A stretch of DNA of 50,116 bases. Origin: Oscillospiraceae bacterium (GTDB lineage Bacteria > Bacillota > Clostridia > Oscillospirales > Ruminococcaceae). The stretch covers positions 1 through 50,116 of the forward strand of contig JAFQLH010000025.1 of NCBI GenBank assembly GCA_017396665.1, in the 5' to 3' direction. The notes beneath the pieces are model-generated. The model did no database searches. It saw only the letters and a program-made list of their open reading frames with translations, and was not told the origin of the DNA. Below, piece after piece: positions 30,844-40,245 of this stretch (positions within the stretch are counted from its first letter, which is position 1; each line of letters begins with the position of its first letter). The position numbers were made by a program, and so were the translations under genes.

Positions 30844-33003
30844 TTATATCTTCATAGTCAGAGAGATTCTCTTTCTCTTAACGTCAACGTCCAGAACCTT
30901 GACCTTTACAACGTCGCCGACCTTTACAACCTCCATAGGATGCTTTATAAATCGGTTTGTCATCTGAGAAATGTGAACAAGTCCGTCCTCGTGAACACCG
31001 ATATCAACAAATGCACCGAAGTCGATAACGTTTCTTACAGTTCCGACAAGCTCCATACCTGCAGACAGGTCCTTGAGCTCCATAATGTCACCGCTTCTCA
31101 TAATCGGCTTTGGAAGCTCATCTCTCGGGTCACGGCCCGGCTTCTGAAGCTCCTTCACAATGTCGCTGAGTGTAGGAACACCGACGCCGATTTCTGCCGC
31201 AAGTGTCGAAAGTCCAGCCTTTGTTGCCTTGTCAGAAAGGTCTGTTAGCGAGCCTGCATTTATGTCAGAAAGAGTGTAGCCGCACTTTTCTAAAAGTGCC
31301 TTTGCAGCATCGTAGCTTTCAGGATGAACAGCCGTGTTGTCAAGAGGATTCTTTCCGTCACGGACTCTCAGGAAGCCCGCACACTGCTCGAATGCCTTAG
31401 CACCAAGCTTTGAAACCTTCAGAAGCTGTTTTCTGTCTGTGAATGCACCGTTTTCTTCTCTGTATTTCACAATATTCTTAGCAACTGATGAGTTGATACC
31501 CGAAATGTACGAAAGCAGGCTGTGGCTCGCTGTGTTAAGGTCAACACCAACGTTGTTTACACAGTCCTCAACAACGCCCGTGAGAGCCTCGTCCATGCGG
31601 TTCTTTGGCATATCGTGCTGATACTGACCTACTCCGATAGCCTTAGGGTCAATCTTTACAAGCTCTGCAAGCGGGTCCTGCAAGCGTCTTGCAATCGAAA
31701 CAGCACTTCTGAGTGAAACGTCATATTCAGGGAACTCCTCAGCCGCAAGCTTAGATGCGGAGTAAACAGAAGCTCCTGCCTCTGATACAACTGCGTAGCT
31801 TACCTTTTCAGGAATCTCCTTGAGCATCTGTGCAACAAATGCCTCTGACTCACGGCTTGCTGTACCGTTGCCGATAGAAATAGTTGTTACACCGTGCTTT
31901 CTTATAAGAGCCACGAGCTTTCTCTTTGCATCCTCTGTCTTGTTCTGCGGTGGGGTAGGGTATACAACAGTTGTGTCAAGAACCTTTCCTGTTCCGTCAA
32001 CAACAGCAATTTTACAGCCTGTCCTGTACGCAGGGTCAAGTCCGAGAGTAACGCTGTTCTTGATAGGCGGCTGCATAAGAAGCTGCTTTAGGTTCTCGCC
32101 GAACACCTTTATAGCACCCTCGCAAGCGTTTGCGGTAAGCTCACTTCTTATCTCTCTTTCGATTGAAGGGTAGATAAGACGCTTGTAGCTGTCCTCGCAG
32201 GCAAGTCTTACAAGCTGTCCGCAGGAGGAATCATTCTTTACATACTTCTGACAGCAGGCTCTTTCTCCGGCTCCCTCAGTAACGTCAACTGAAACCTTCA
32301 GAGCGTTTTCCTTTTCGCCTCTGTCAAGAGCCAGCACTCTGTGTCCTGCAATCTTCTTTACACTTTCGCTGTACTCGTAGTAGGTCTTGTATACAGTTTC
32401 AGCCTCCTCGTCGGTAGCCTTTGAAGAAATCTTTCCTATCTGCGAGAAAAGCTGACGGATGTATTTTCTCAAATCTGCGTTGTCTGAAACATCCTCCGCA
32501 ATAATGTCCATAGCGCCCTGCAAAGCTTCTTCCACTGTTTCAACGCACTTTTCAGCCTCGTCGCTGTGAACTATAAATGCCTTTGCCTCATCCTCAGGAA
32601 CGGTCTTGTCGCTCTGTGCAAGCAGTATCTCAGCAAGCCCCTCAAGTCCTTTTGCCCTCGCAACAGAGCCTCTTGTCTTTCGCTTCTGCTTGTACGGTCT
32701 GTAAATGTCCTCAACCTCAACGAGGGTAACCGCCTTGTCGATTGCCTCCAAAAGCTCAGGCGTCATCTTGCCCTGCTCGGTAATGGAGTTTGTGATTTCC
32801 TCCTTGCGCTTTGTGAGGTTGCGAAGATAGTTGAGTCTGTCAAAAATATCTCTTAAAATCTGGTCGTCGAGAGAGCCCGTCATTTCTTTTCTGTATCGGG
32901 CAATAAAAGGGATTGTCTTTCCGTCGTCGATGAGTGCGACAGTGTTGTCAATCTGCTCCCTTTTAAGCTTGAATTCCTCCGCCAGCATTAAATTAATATC
33001 CAA
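30844..33003 (-). CDS. tex: Tex-family RNA-binding protein
   Basis: A 719-residue protein of standard Tex length. It has the N-terminal helical domain (GSLDDQILRDIFDRLNYLRN), the YqgF/RNase H-like fold (LGLDPAYRTGCKIAVVDG), helix-hairpin-helix segments (YISGINSSVAKNIVKYREE) and a C-terminal S1 domain (VGTVRNVIDFGAFVDIG...GLVHISQM). Tex is a transcription-linked nucleic-acid-binding factor. The start is TTG at 33003, with GGGGG 7 bases upstream; ATG 32988 is an alternative without a site. Confidence 0.95.
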   Translation of the reverse strand: MDINLMLAEEFKLKREQIDNTVALIDDGKTIPFIARYRKEMTGSLDDQILRDIFDRLNYLRNLTKRKEEITNSITEQGKMTPELLEAIDKAVTLVEVEDIYRPYKQKRKTRGSVARAKGLEGLAEILLAQSDKTVPEDEAKAFIVHSDEAEKCVETVEEALQGAMDIIAEDVSDNADLRKYIRQLFSQIGKISSKATDEEAETVYKTYYEYSESVKKIAGHRVLALDRGEKENALKVSVDVTEGAGERACCQKYVKNDSSCGQLVRLACEDSYKRLIYPSIEREIRSELTANACEGAIKVFGENLKQLLMQPPIKNSVTLGLDPAYRTGCKIAVVDGTGKVLDTTVVYPTPPQNKTEDAKRKLVALIRKHGVTTISIGNGTASRESEAFVAQMLKEIPEKVSYAVVSEAGASVYSASKLAAEEFPEYDVSLRSAVSIARRLQDPLAELVKIDPKAIGVGQYQHDMPKNRMDEALTGVVEDCVNNVGVDLNTASHSLLSYISGINSSVAKNIVKYREENGAFTDRKQLLKVSKLGAKAFEQCAGFLRVRDGKNPLDNTAVHPESYDAAKALLEKCGYTLSDINAGSLTDLSDKATKAGLSTLAAEIGVGVPTLSDIVKELQKPGRDPRDELPKPIMRSGDIMELKDLSAGMELVGTVRNVIDFGAFVDIGVHEDGLVHISQMTNRFIKHPMEVVKVGDVVKVKVLDVDVKRKRISLTMKI

Positions 33004-33093
33004 AATAATACCCCCTGAATAAAATTTATGATACAGATATTTTACTATACTTTTTTAAAAAAGTAAAGACATACGAGAGATATTTAACAAAAA

Positions 33094-33124
33094 ACCGCCT
33101 GCGTTTTTCAGCAGACGGTATTTT
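33094..33124 (-). terminator. Terminator of the GNAT gene
   Basis: ACCGCCTGC and GCAGACGGT with one mismatch around a short loop. On the minus strand an A/T-rich tract (TTTTTTGTTAAAT) follows. Confidence 0.65.
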
Positions 33125-33126
33125 TG

Positions 33127-33609
33127 CTATTTAGCATCAAGACTGCATACCATAATGTACTCCTCGTCGTTTTCTGAAATGATTTCAAAGCCGACCGCCT
33201 TGTACATTTTGGCAGCGTAGTTTTCCTTCTGAACCGCAAGCGAGGTCTTCTCATAGCCTCTCTCCTTCAGCTCGCAAAGCATTCTTTTCATAAGTGAAGT
33301 GCCTATGCCTTTGCCACGGTACTCAGGATACAGGGAAATCGCAAAGGACGGAACACCGTCTTCAATGTGCCCGTAGTCCTTCATATCCCTTACCCACACA
33401 GCCCCGACAATCCTGTCATCAAGCTGTGCAACAAAGCAGATGTCGTGAGGCTTTTCGCCAAAGCCCTCTATGTACACCTGTAAATCAGGCTGTGAGATTA
33501 TATCTCTCGGCGGTGGTGTAACACCCTGCGGTATGAAAATTGCTTCATATAAAAAGTCTTCGAGGAGTATATGCTCCTCTTGTCTTATTGGTCTTATAGT
33601 TAAGTTCAT
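33127..33609 (-). CDS. GNAT family N-acetyltransferase
   Basis: A 160-residue protein. The acetyl-CoA loop is YRGKGIGTSLMKR (motif A, R/QxxGxG/A), preceded by FAISLYPE; KENYAAKMYKAVGFEII is the usual motif B. Substrate unknown. Its GAGGTAAATA site precedes ATG 33609. Confidence 0.9.
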   Translation of the reverse strand: MNLTIRPIRQEEHILLEDFLYEAIFIPQGVTPPPRDIISQPDLQVYIEGFGEKPHDICFVAQLDDRIVGAVWVRDMKDYGHIEDGVPSFAISLYPEYRGKGIGTSLMKRMLCELKERGYEKTSLAVQKENYAAKMYKAVGFEIISENDEEYIMVCSLDAK

Positions 33610-33761
33610 TATTTACCTCCGATTATATATTATTTTAATCGGCAAAAAAAGAACACATAACGATGCCTCCTTTAGTTTGATGCAACTATTATACCACGTT
33701 GAAAACAAAATTGCAATGTGGTATAATCTAAGTGACAAGTATTTTGAAGGAGCTGTTTTGT

Positions 33762-34034
33762 ATGGAGAATATAGCGCTTGTTAACCGTGTAAAGCGTATG
33801 GAGATATATTTTGATGCAGTGTTATCGGCGCTGACAAATGCGCCTGAGCTTATAAGTGAGGATAGCTGTATAAAGGATATGACGCAGATTCTTTCTGAGT
33901 ATATGGATAGCGGACAGTGGCTTTGTGACTACACAGCCGACGAACAGGGGCTTATCCCTCAGGACGTAAAAAGGGGAGTGCTGTCACAGGACGGACTCTA
34001 TGACCTTCTCTATATGATAAGAGAGGAAAGGTAA
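33762..34034 (+). CDS. DUF4298-like small protein
   Basis: A 90-residue acidic protein with GAAGGAG before ATG 33762. NRVKRMEIYFDAVLSAL and YMDSGQWLCDYTADEQG resemble DUF4298 family members, which are short helical proteins of unknown role, but I am recalling this only from pattern. A -10-like TATAAT lies at 33722-33727. Confidence 0.6.
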   Translation: MENIALVNRVKRMEIYFDAVLSALTNAPELISEDSCIKDMTQILSEYMDSGQWLCDYTADEQGLIPQDVKRGVLSQDGLYDLLYMIREER

Positions 34035-34163
34035 AAAACTGCGGAAAATGGCGTTTGCAACCTGAAGTTTACAACAAGAAACGCAGGGTTGGTGGCGGTT
34101 GCGGTCATTCTTTGATATCATGATGTTGTAAATAAAACGACCGCAAGGTAAAGGAGAAATACT

Positions 34164-34982
34164 ATGACATTCGGTGAAAAATTATCAAGACTCAGAAAAG
34201 AAAACAACTACACACAGGAACAGCTCGCAGATATCCTGGCTGTGTCAAGACAGTCGGTCAGCAAGTGGGAATCAGACTTAGCGTATCCCGAAACGGAAAA
34301 GCTCATCCGCCTGGCAAAGCTCTTTGACTGCTCGACAGATTACCTTTTAAAAGAGGACTGCGACAATAAAAACGGTTATGCCCGCAAGGCTGAGGGAAAT
34401 AGTCCCACAACTATTTCTGTGACTGCAAAAGGACTGCTTGCTTCACTGATGCGTGAGAGAAAAAGCGAGAAGATGATATTCGGTATGCCGCTTTATCATA
34501 TAGGTAAAAACGCAAGAGGATTTTTCGCTCTCGGCTGTAAGGCAAGGGGATTCTTTTCTATTGGACTTATGTCAAGAGGAATATTCTCTATGGGACTTCT
34601 GTCGCTTGGCGTTGTGTCAATCGGACTGCTTTCACTTGGACTCCTTAGTGCAGGTATCCTTTCTGTCGGCATTGTCGCAGCAGGCAGCATCGCACTGGGA
34701 CTGCTTTCTGCAGGCGCGATAAGCATTGGTGTGATTTCGTTCGGCGCACTCTCTGTCGGAGAGTTTTCTGTGGGAGCATATGCAATAGGAGAGTATGCCG
34801 CCGTCGGTGATACTGCAAGAGCTATGATTGCCGTAGGAGACAGCGAAGCGAACGGAAGTGTGCATAGCTTTCTGGGTGAGCTGACGAAAACAGATATTTC
34901 GCTCATAAAGGACTGGCTTGATGCAAATGTTCCGTCGTATCTGAGCTGGGCGAAGGAAATATTCAAATTCTATATTAGCTGA
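34164..34982 (+). CDS. XRE-family regulator with glycine-periodic pentapeptide-like tail
   Basis: A 272-residue protein with AAAGGAG before ATG 34164. Residues 1-66 are an XRE helix-turn-helix (LRKENNYTQEQLADILAVSR, WESDLAYP). From about residue 115 to 215 there are some 19 repeats of five residues with Gly at position one (GLLSL, GVVSI, GLLSA, GILSV, GFFSI types). The pattern suggests a narrow beta-helix or a membrane-associated stack. The C-terminus (SWAKEIFKFYIS) is amphipathic. The DNA-binding part probably represses its own or nearby genes. Confidence 0.85.
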   Translation: MTFGEKLSRLRKENNYTQEQLADILAVSRQSVSKWESDLAYPETEKLIRLAKLFDCSTDYLLKEDCDNKNGYARKAEGNSPTTISVTAKGLLASLMRERKSEKMIFGMPLYHIGKNARGFFALGCKARGFFSIGLMSRGIFSMGLLSLGVVSIGLLSLGLLSAGILSVGIVAAGSIALGLLSAGAISIGVISFGALSVGEFSVGAYAIGEYAAVGDTARAMIAVGDSEANGSVHSFLGELTKTDISLIKDWLDANVPSYLSWAKEIFKFYIS

Positions 34983-34987
34983 TAAAA

Positions 34988-35017
34988 AACCGTCTGCGAT
35001 TTTCCGCAGACGGTTTT
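34988..35017. terminator. Bidirectional terminator
   Basis: AACCGTCTGCG, 6-nt loop, CGCAGACGGTT; perfect 11-bp stem with flanking A and T tracts. Confidence 0.85.
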
Positions 35018-35019
35018 GC

Positions 35020-35763
35020 TTATTTGTTGTGCTTTTCGATTCCTTTAAGATACAGAAATTTTGATATAACGCCTGACAGTGCATACAAAAGCACAGTACC
35101 GGAGGCTAAGATGAACTTGAAGTAAGACGGGAAGTCGCCCGCAATAAGCTTCTTTATAAGCTTTTCAATGCTGCTTAAAAGCCCGTCGGGGTTGTTTTTT
35201 AACACAAGAAGTGCTATTGCAGTCAGCGACAAATACATTGCTGCCTTGATAATTCCGCCTGCCCTTTCTCCGAAACGCACTGAGAACGGGAAGTCTACTG
35301 CGATAGCTGCAAGCTGGATAAAATACAGTGCCATAAAAAGCTTTGCAAATGACGGGATATCGTATCCGCCAACGCTGTCGCAGATAAACTTGAGGAGATA
35401 GCTAAGCCCGATACAAAGTGCAAAATACATAGCACTCTGCAAAGCCATAAAGATGTACTTAGAGCACATATAACCGCCAATCCCCGAAGGGGTCGAGGCT
35501 GTGAAATAGCACCATTTCTTCGTTCTGTCACCCGACGGCATCCACTCTGTTATTATCCATGACGCTATAACTCCCAGCACAATAATTGCGCCTCTTAGCA
35601 ATCCGCCATCATTTGCGAGCGTGTACAGAACGCCTTTGGATGATTCTTCTCTATCAATAATTATAAGTACAAGCGGAAGAAAAACGGTGCAAAGTGCGGT
35701 AAGGACAGTGAGCACAAGCCTGAACCTGCTTTGCACAAGCTCCTTGTAAAGAAAGCCCTTCAT
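35020..35763 (-). CDS. ABC-2 type permease subunit
   Basis: A 247-residue membrane protein with six to seven hydrophobic segments and no soluble domain. It starts at the stop of the other permease (shared A at 35763), the last gene of a GntR-ATPase-permease-permease operon. Long loops resemble ABC-2 permeases. It pairs with the second permease and the ATPase to form an exporter of unknown substrate. Confidence 0.75.
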   Translation of the reverse strand: MKGFLYKELVQSRFRLVLTVLTALCTVFLPLVLIIIDREESSKGVLYTLANDGGLLRGAIIVLGVIASWIITEWMPSGDRTKKWCYFTASTPSGIGGYMCSKYIFMALQSAMYFALCIGLSYLLKFICDSVGGYDIPSFAKLFMALYFIQLAAIAVDFPFSVRFGERAGGIIKAAMYLSLTAIALLVLKNNPDGLLSSIEKLIKKLIAGDFPSYFKFILASGTVLLYALSGVISKFLYLKGIEKHNK

Positions 35764-36539
35764 CAGTCTTCTCTCCTCTCGTAGTTCTTTCTGGTGATAA
35801 GATAGCTTGCAAAAAGAATCACAAACATAAGCACAAGGGCGATTACTCCGACGTGGGCAGGTATTGTGATGTAGCTTGTGTACTTATTCAAAACCGTAGG
35901 GGAATCAGCCGTTTCAACCTCTGTCATTACCTTTTCAATTTTTCTGCCAAGCTCTGACACACTCGTGAAAGCATACTCGAGAGCAATTACAATTACCACA
36001 AGCACAGCTCCGACAATTATGCCCAGCTTCTTGAGTGACTTTAAGTCAGTCGCTCTCATAAGAACCGACTGGCGGATAATGTCATAAACAAGCAGAAAGT
36101 CAACAAAGCAAATGTACAGATAAATCGGTGCAAGGCTGTAAGAGGTCTTTCCGATTATGAAAACGGGTATGCAGATAAGTGTAACAAGAACTCCGCAGAC
36201 AGCTATAACAATGGCTTTTGTGATGTATTTTGCCTTTGCCTTGTCGTGAGCGGTAAGGGGGAGGGCGAGCGAGTATCTGTGCCAGCCACAAGCCATATCG
36301 GACTTTAGAACTGTGTCATCGCTTGCTATCGTGCCGCCGATGATTATAGCAAAGGTGTATGCCATAATGAGCGAGAAACCCCTGACTGTCTCGCCGCTGC
36401 CTAAATCCTTTGAAATCATAACATATAACGCAAGAAACATCATAGCAGACATAGCAACTATCAGCAGAAGCGATGCAAGGTAGGATTTTGTTGAAATCTT
36501 CAGCTCTCTGAAAATCAAAGCCTTAGTCATTACGCCCAC
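35763..36539 (-). CDS. ABC-2 type permease subunit
   Basis: A 258-residue protein with about six hydrophobic helices. GGTIASDDTVLKSDMACGWHRYSLALPL looks like the cytosolic 'ABC-2_2' loop. Its start overlaps the end of the ATPase gene by 10 bases. It is linked by overlap to the downstream permease. Confidence 0.8.
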   Translation of the reverse strand: MGVMTKALIFRELKISTKSYLASLLLIVAMSAMMFLALYVMISKDLGSGETVRGFSLIMAYTFAIIIGGTIASDDTVLKSDMACGWHRYSLALPLTAHDKAKAKYITKAIVIAVCGVLVTLICIPVFIIGKTSYSLAPIYLYICFVDFLLVYDIIRQSVLMRATDLKSLKKLGIIVGAVLVVIVIALEYAFTSVSELGRKIEKVMTEVETADSPTVLNKYTSYITIPAHVGVIALVLMFVILFASYLITRKNYERRED

Positions 36540-37408
36540 TCCTTCTTGTCACGGTTTACATAGAAAAGCATAATCTCTTCAAGGGTTGTAGGCTCAAGCA
36601 GCATACCGCTGTATTTGTATGAAGCAGACGCCCTGTCTGATACCATTACCTCAGCACCGAATGAGTTTACCCGTGTGCTCACGACATCGGAAGGGTCAAT
36701 CTCAGAAAGCTGTTCCTTGCTGCACTTGAGCACCCCGTGAGTTTCCAAAAGCTCGTCCTTGTAGCCGCTTAAAAGTATTCTGCCGTGGTCTATGAATGTA
36801 ACGCAGTCTGCAATCTTTTCAAGGTCGCTTGTGATATGCGAGGACATAAGAATACTGCGTTCTCCGTCTTCAAGATACTCCATAAATATGCGGAGAATTT
36901 CATCTCTTACAACAGGGTCAAGTCCCGATGTCGGCTCGTCCATGATGATAAGCTCTGCACCATGTGATAAAGCACAGGCAATCTGAAGCTTCATCTTCAT
37001 ACCCTTTGAAAAGTCGCCGATTTTCTTTTTCAGCGGAAGCTCAAAGCGTTCAAGATACTTTTTATACTGAGCATCATTCCACTGGGGGTATATGCCGGAG
37101 AAAATCTTAGACATATCCTTTGCTGTGAAAATATCGTGGAAGGGAAGCTCGTCAAAAACTACTGCAATACGCTTTTTGATTTGTGTTTCGTCTTTTAAGT
37201 GGTCAAGCCCTAAGAGCTTTATCTCACCGCTGTTTATTTTAGTGATGCCGAGAAGACTGCGGATTGTGGTTGATTTTCCTGCACCGTTTTGACCTATAAA
37301 GCCCATAATACTGCCCTTTAGGACGTTAAAGCTTACATTGTCAAGAGTAAAACCGTCATACTTTTTTGTAATGCCCGAAATCTCAATGGCATTTTCATAG
37401 CTGTTCAT
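36530..37408 (-). CDS. ABC transporter ATP-binding protein
   Basis: A 292-residue ATPase: GQNGAGKST (Walker A), FSKGMKMKLQIACALSHG (signature; the usual LSGGQ is FSKGM), LIIMDEPTSGLDP (Walker B) and a switch His in MSSHITSDL. The C-terminal 70 residues are the extra domain seen in YtrB/BcrA-type exporters. GntR is 2 bases upstream, so GntR controls it. Confidence 0.92.
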   Translation of the reverse strand: MNSYENAIEISGITKKYDGFTLDNVSFNVLKGSIMGFIGQNGAGKSTTIRSLLGITKINSGEIKLLGLDHLKDETQIKKRIAVVFDELPFHDIFTAKDMSKIFSGIYPQWNDAQYKKYLERFELPLKKKIGDFSKGMKMKLQIACALSHGAELIIMDEPTSGLDPVVRDEILRIFMEYLEDGERSILMSSHITSDLEKIADCVTFIDHGRILLSGYKDELLETHGVLKCSKEQLSEIDPSDVVSTRVNSFGAEVMVSDRASASYKYSGMLLEPTTLEEIMLFYVNRDKKEWA

Positions 37409-37410
37409 AA

Positions 37411-37785
37411 CTATTCTCCTTCGTTAATCAGGTCAATCAAATCATGAAGCTCATCTATTGTCATACCGCATTTTTTCGCCTTGTCAACTGCGTCAAAAAC
37501 GAGTGACTCAATCGCCTTAATCTGCTCCTCACGGTATAGCTCCATGTTCTGTGCCTTTACGAAGCTTCCTCTGCCTGTGTAGGATTCAATGAATCCGTCA
37601 CGCTCAAGCTCCTCGTAGGCACGCTTTGTGGTCATAAAACTGATTCTGAGCTGTGTAGCAAGTATTCTCATGGAAGGAAGAGCGTCGCCCTCCTTCAGCT
37701 TGCCCTCAAGAATCATCGTCTTCACCTGGTTTACAATCTGCAGATAGATTGGCTCGCCCGATGAATTGCTGATGTTAATATTCAT
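37411..37785 (-). CDS. GntR-family regulator (YtrA type)
   Basis: A 124-residue protein. The start is at ATG 37785, preceded on the minus strand by AAGGAGTG; an upstream frame adds residues without sense. PIYLQIVNQVKTMILEGKLK and RIAT-like LRISFMTTKRAYEELERDG are the GntR winged helix; the short C-terminus defines the YtrA subfamily. It should repress its own ABC operon through the operators at 37847-37893. Confidence 0.92.
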   Translation of the reverse strand: MNINISNSSGEPIYLQIVNQVKTMILEGKLKEGDALPSMRILATQLRISFMTTKRAYEELERDGFIESYTGRGSFVKAQNMELYREEQIKAIESLVFDAVDKAKKCGMTIDELHDLIDLINEGE

Positions 37786-37846
37786 TTGGTGTGCACTCCT
37801 TTTGAGATAAAAGCTTAGGAGCATTTGCAACTGCTCAAAAGCTATA

Positions 37847-37898
37847 ATTGTATAATCTCGATGTATACAATTATATCACCTTAGCTATACAATGTCAA
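37847..37898 (-). promoter_or_regulatory. GntR/ABC operon promoter and operators
   Basis: On the minus strand TTGACA (37898-37893), 17 bp, TATAAT (37875-37870). ATTGTATA (37847-37854) and TATACAAT (37864-37871) form an inverted repeat overlapping the -10, and a second TATACAAT (37886-37893) touches the -35. Confidence 0.8.
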
Positions 37899-38096
37899 GG
37901 GGGAGATTAAACTTTTTTGAGAACTTAAAAACCTGCGTAAATTCGTGCTTTTTGCAGGGCTTTAAGTGGCAAGTAGGTGCATTGCCCTAAAAATAATGAT
38001 ATAATTGTCATTAAAATAATTGAAAACGCAGATGGCTTGTGATATAATTTTCATATCTTAAAATGCATTGAAATTCGTGAAAAGGAGATTTTGATT

Positions 38097-39089
38097 ATGT
38101 ATACAGCAAGCGACAAAAGATACGACAAGATGGTCTACAACAGATGCGGAAACAGCGGGCTTAAGCTTCCTGCCGTGTCACTCGGTATGTGGCAGAACTT
38201 CGGCTTTGATACTCCGTTTGAAAGAGTGGAGAAGATGTGCCACACAGCCTTTGACCTTGGTATAACACACTTTGACCTTGCAAACAACTACGGCGGCTAC
38301 GACGGTTCTGCCGAGGTTAATTTCGGCAAGGTTCTCGACAGGGGTATGAGAAAGTACCGTGACGAGCTCTGCATCTCAACAAAGGCAGGCTATGACATGT
38401 GGCCCGGTCCATACGGAGCAAAGCACGGCTCACGCAAGTACCTTATTTCTTCACTTGACCAGAGCCTCAAGAGAATGGGGCTTGACTATGTGGACATCTA
38501 CTACCACCACGTTTTTGACCCCGAAGCTCCGCTTGAGGAAATCGCTGTCGCTCTTGACTCTGTTGTAAGACAGGGCAAGGCTCTCTATGTCGGCATCTCA
38601 AACTACGGCAGAGAAAAGACAGCCGAAATCCAGAAGATTTTCAAGGAGCTTAAAACTCCGTTTATCGTAAATCAGCCGTCATATGCTATGCTCAACCGCT
38701 GGGTTGAGGACGATAAGCTCGATGAGTATTGCTACGAAAACGGCGTCGGACTCTCTGTTTTCTCACCACTCTATCAGGGCTTCCTGACAGGCAGATATCT
38801 TAACGGTATCCCTGCGGATTCAAGAGTCGGCAGAGGTGCTACATGGATAGGAAACCAGCTCGACGAGGCTATGATAAAAAAGCTCAATGACCTCAATGAT
38901 ATGGCTAAGGAAAGAGGCCAGTCGCTCTCACAGATGGCTCTCGCCTGGGTGCTCAATAATAAGGCAGTAGCTACCGTGCTCATCGGTGCAAGCCGTCCTG
39001 AACAGATTGTAGAAAACGTAGGCTGTATTAATAACCTCTCGTTTACTAACGAAGAGCTCACCAAAATCGATACTATCATCAAAGGCTAG
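38097..39089 (+). CDS. Aldo/keto reductase (YghZ/Gpr-like)
   Basis: A 330-residue protein starting at ATG 38097 (AAAGGAG 8 bases upstream). FDLANNYGG carries the catalytic Asp/Tyr, KAGYDMWPGPYG the Lys site, and YYHHVFDPEAPLEE the His. This opening (YNRCGNSGLKLPAVSLGMW) matches the YghZ subgroup of the AKR14 type, NADPH-linked L-glyceraldehyde 3-phosphate reductase or similar. Single gene. Confidence 0.92.
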   Translation: MYTASDKRYDKMVYNRCGNSGLKLPAVSLGMWQNFGFDTPFERVEKMCHTAFDLGITHFDLANNYGGYDGSAEVNFGKVLDRGMRKYRDELCISTKAGYDMWPGPYGAKHGSRKYLISSLDQSLKRMGLDYVDIYYHHVFDPEAPLEEIAVALDSVVRQGKALYVGISNYGREKTAEIQKIFKELKTPFIVNQPSYAMLNRWVEDDKLDEYCYENGVGLSVFSPLYQGFLTGRYLNGIPADSRVGRGATWIGNQLDEAMIKKLNDLNDMAKERGQSLSQMALAWVLNNKAVATVLIGASRPEQIVENVGCINNLSFTNEELTKIDTIIKG

Positions 39090-39108
39090 GCTTCGTATCT
39101 GTTCTGTT

Positions 39109-39311
39109 GGGGGAAACCTTTCTGAAGAAAGTTTATCCCCCAAGCCCCCTTACAAAGACTTTTAATATTATTTCAGCCCCATAGGGTATACACCAAGAGA
39201 GACTTAAATCTCCACGAAATGATGTACACCCTATGGGGCTGAAATTAAAGTCAAAAGTTTTAGGAAAGGAGTTTGAGGAATAACCCTTTTTCAAAAGGGT
39301 TTTCCTCAATA
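39109..39311. repeat. Intergenic palindromic element of three stems
   Basis: A 200-nt segment with no gene folds into three perfect or near-perfect stems. The first is GGGGGA...TCCCCC around CTTTC/GAAAG (39109-39141). The second is a long pair around 39158-39191 and 39223-39258 centred on CAGCCCCATAGGGT / ACCCTATGGGGCTG. The third is TTGAGGAA...TTCCTCAA (39273-39309). It looks like a small non-coding repetitive element; a related ACCCTATGGGGTATA core occurs at 45149. Confidence 0.65.
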
Positions 39312-39391
39312 GAAACAGACATAAAGCTTTGAGATAGGTGTTGCAATGGGGCTTATGGTATGCTAGAATAATAGAAACGGAGGCGATGGTT

Positions 39392-40183
39392 ATGTATACG
39401 AAAGCTGAGCTTATAAATCAGATAAAGGGAATGGGTATAAAGCCTGACGATACGGTTGTAATACACACCTCGATGAGAGCTGTCGGCAAGGTCGAAGGTG
39501 GAGCCGATACAGTTATCGACTCATTCTGCGAGTGCCTTACTGACGGGCTGTTTGTTGTACCTACTCACACATGGGACAGAGTCTACGCAGAACAGCCTGT
39601 TTTTGACGTAAGGAACACAGAATCCTGCCTCGGTGCTTTGCCAAACTGTGCGGTCAGAAGGGAGAACGGCTGTCGTTCGCTCCACCCGACGCACTCGGTG
39701 TGGGCATACGGAAAGAATGCCAAGGAGTTTATAAAGGGCGAAGAAAAAGTTACAACACCCGCACCGCAGGGCTCTGTCTGGGCAAGACTCGGCGACGTCG
39801 GTGCAAAGATACTGCTGATAGGAGTCAGTCACGATAAGAACACCTTTATCCACTCTGTCGATGAGCTTGGCTGTGTCCCCGACAGACTGAGCCCCGACGG
39901 CTATAATACAGTCCTGATTGATAAAAACGGCAACAGAATAAATGGCGTAATGCACGGACACAAGTGCTCAAAGTGTGACGACGTTTCAAAGTTCTATGTC
40001 AACTTTGACAAAGCGTTTACAAAGCTTGAAGCACAAACCTTCGGTAAGCTCGGTGACGCAACCGTGCGTGTTGTAGACGCAAGAAAATGCAGGGAGATAG
40101 TGCTCAGAATATACAGCAGAATAAGCCCCGATATCTGTACAGATTATAACGATATCCCCGAAGAAATATATATGCCAGAATAA
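39392..40183 (+). CDS. AAC(3)-family N-acetyltransferase
   Basis: A 263-residue protein starting at ATG 39392 (CGGAGG 8 bases upstream). VVIHTSMRAVGKVEGGADTV, VVPTHTWD and HPTHSVWAYG are the conserved segments of the aminoglycoside 3-N-acetyltransferase fold (FmrO/YokD type); the catalytic His of HPTHSV is present. Many Clostridia carry such chromosomal proteins with no proven resistance role, so aminoglycoside acetylation is possible only. Confidence 0.85.
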   Translation: MYTKAELINQIKGMGIKPDDTVVIHTSMRAVGKVEGGADTVIDSFCECLTDGLFVVPTHTWDRVYAEQPVFDVRNTESCLGALPNCAVRRENGCRSLHPTHSVWAYGKNAKEFIKGEEKVTTPAPQGSVWARLGDVGAKILLIGVSHDKNTFIHSVDELGCVPDRLSPDGYNTVLIDKNGNRINGVMHGHKCSKCDDVSKFYVNFDKAFTKLEAQTFGKLGDATVRVVDARKCREIVLRIYSRISPDICTDYNDIPEEIYMPE

Positions 40184-40188
40184 AAGTA

Positions 40189-40225
40189 CCCCTGCTCTGT
40201 AATAACGCAGAGCAGGGGATTATTT
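40189..40225 (+). terminator. Terminator of the AAC(3)-like gene
   Basis: CCCCTGCTCTG (40189-40199) and CAGAGCAGGGG (40208-40218), then ATTATTTT. Confidence 0.85.
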
Positions 40226-40245
40226 TGCTTTCCCACGAACAAAAC

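Noticed and set aside
34496-34966. Minus-strand frame of 156 residues rich in Pro and Ser
   Set aside because: It is the mirror of the glycine-periodic tail of the XRE gene; the period-five codons keep the opposite strand open.
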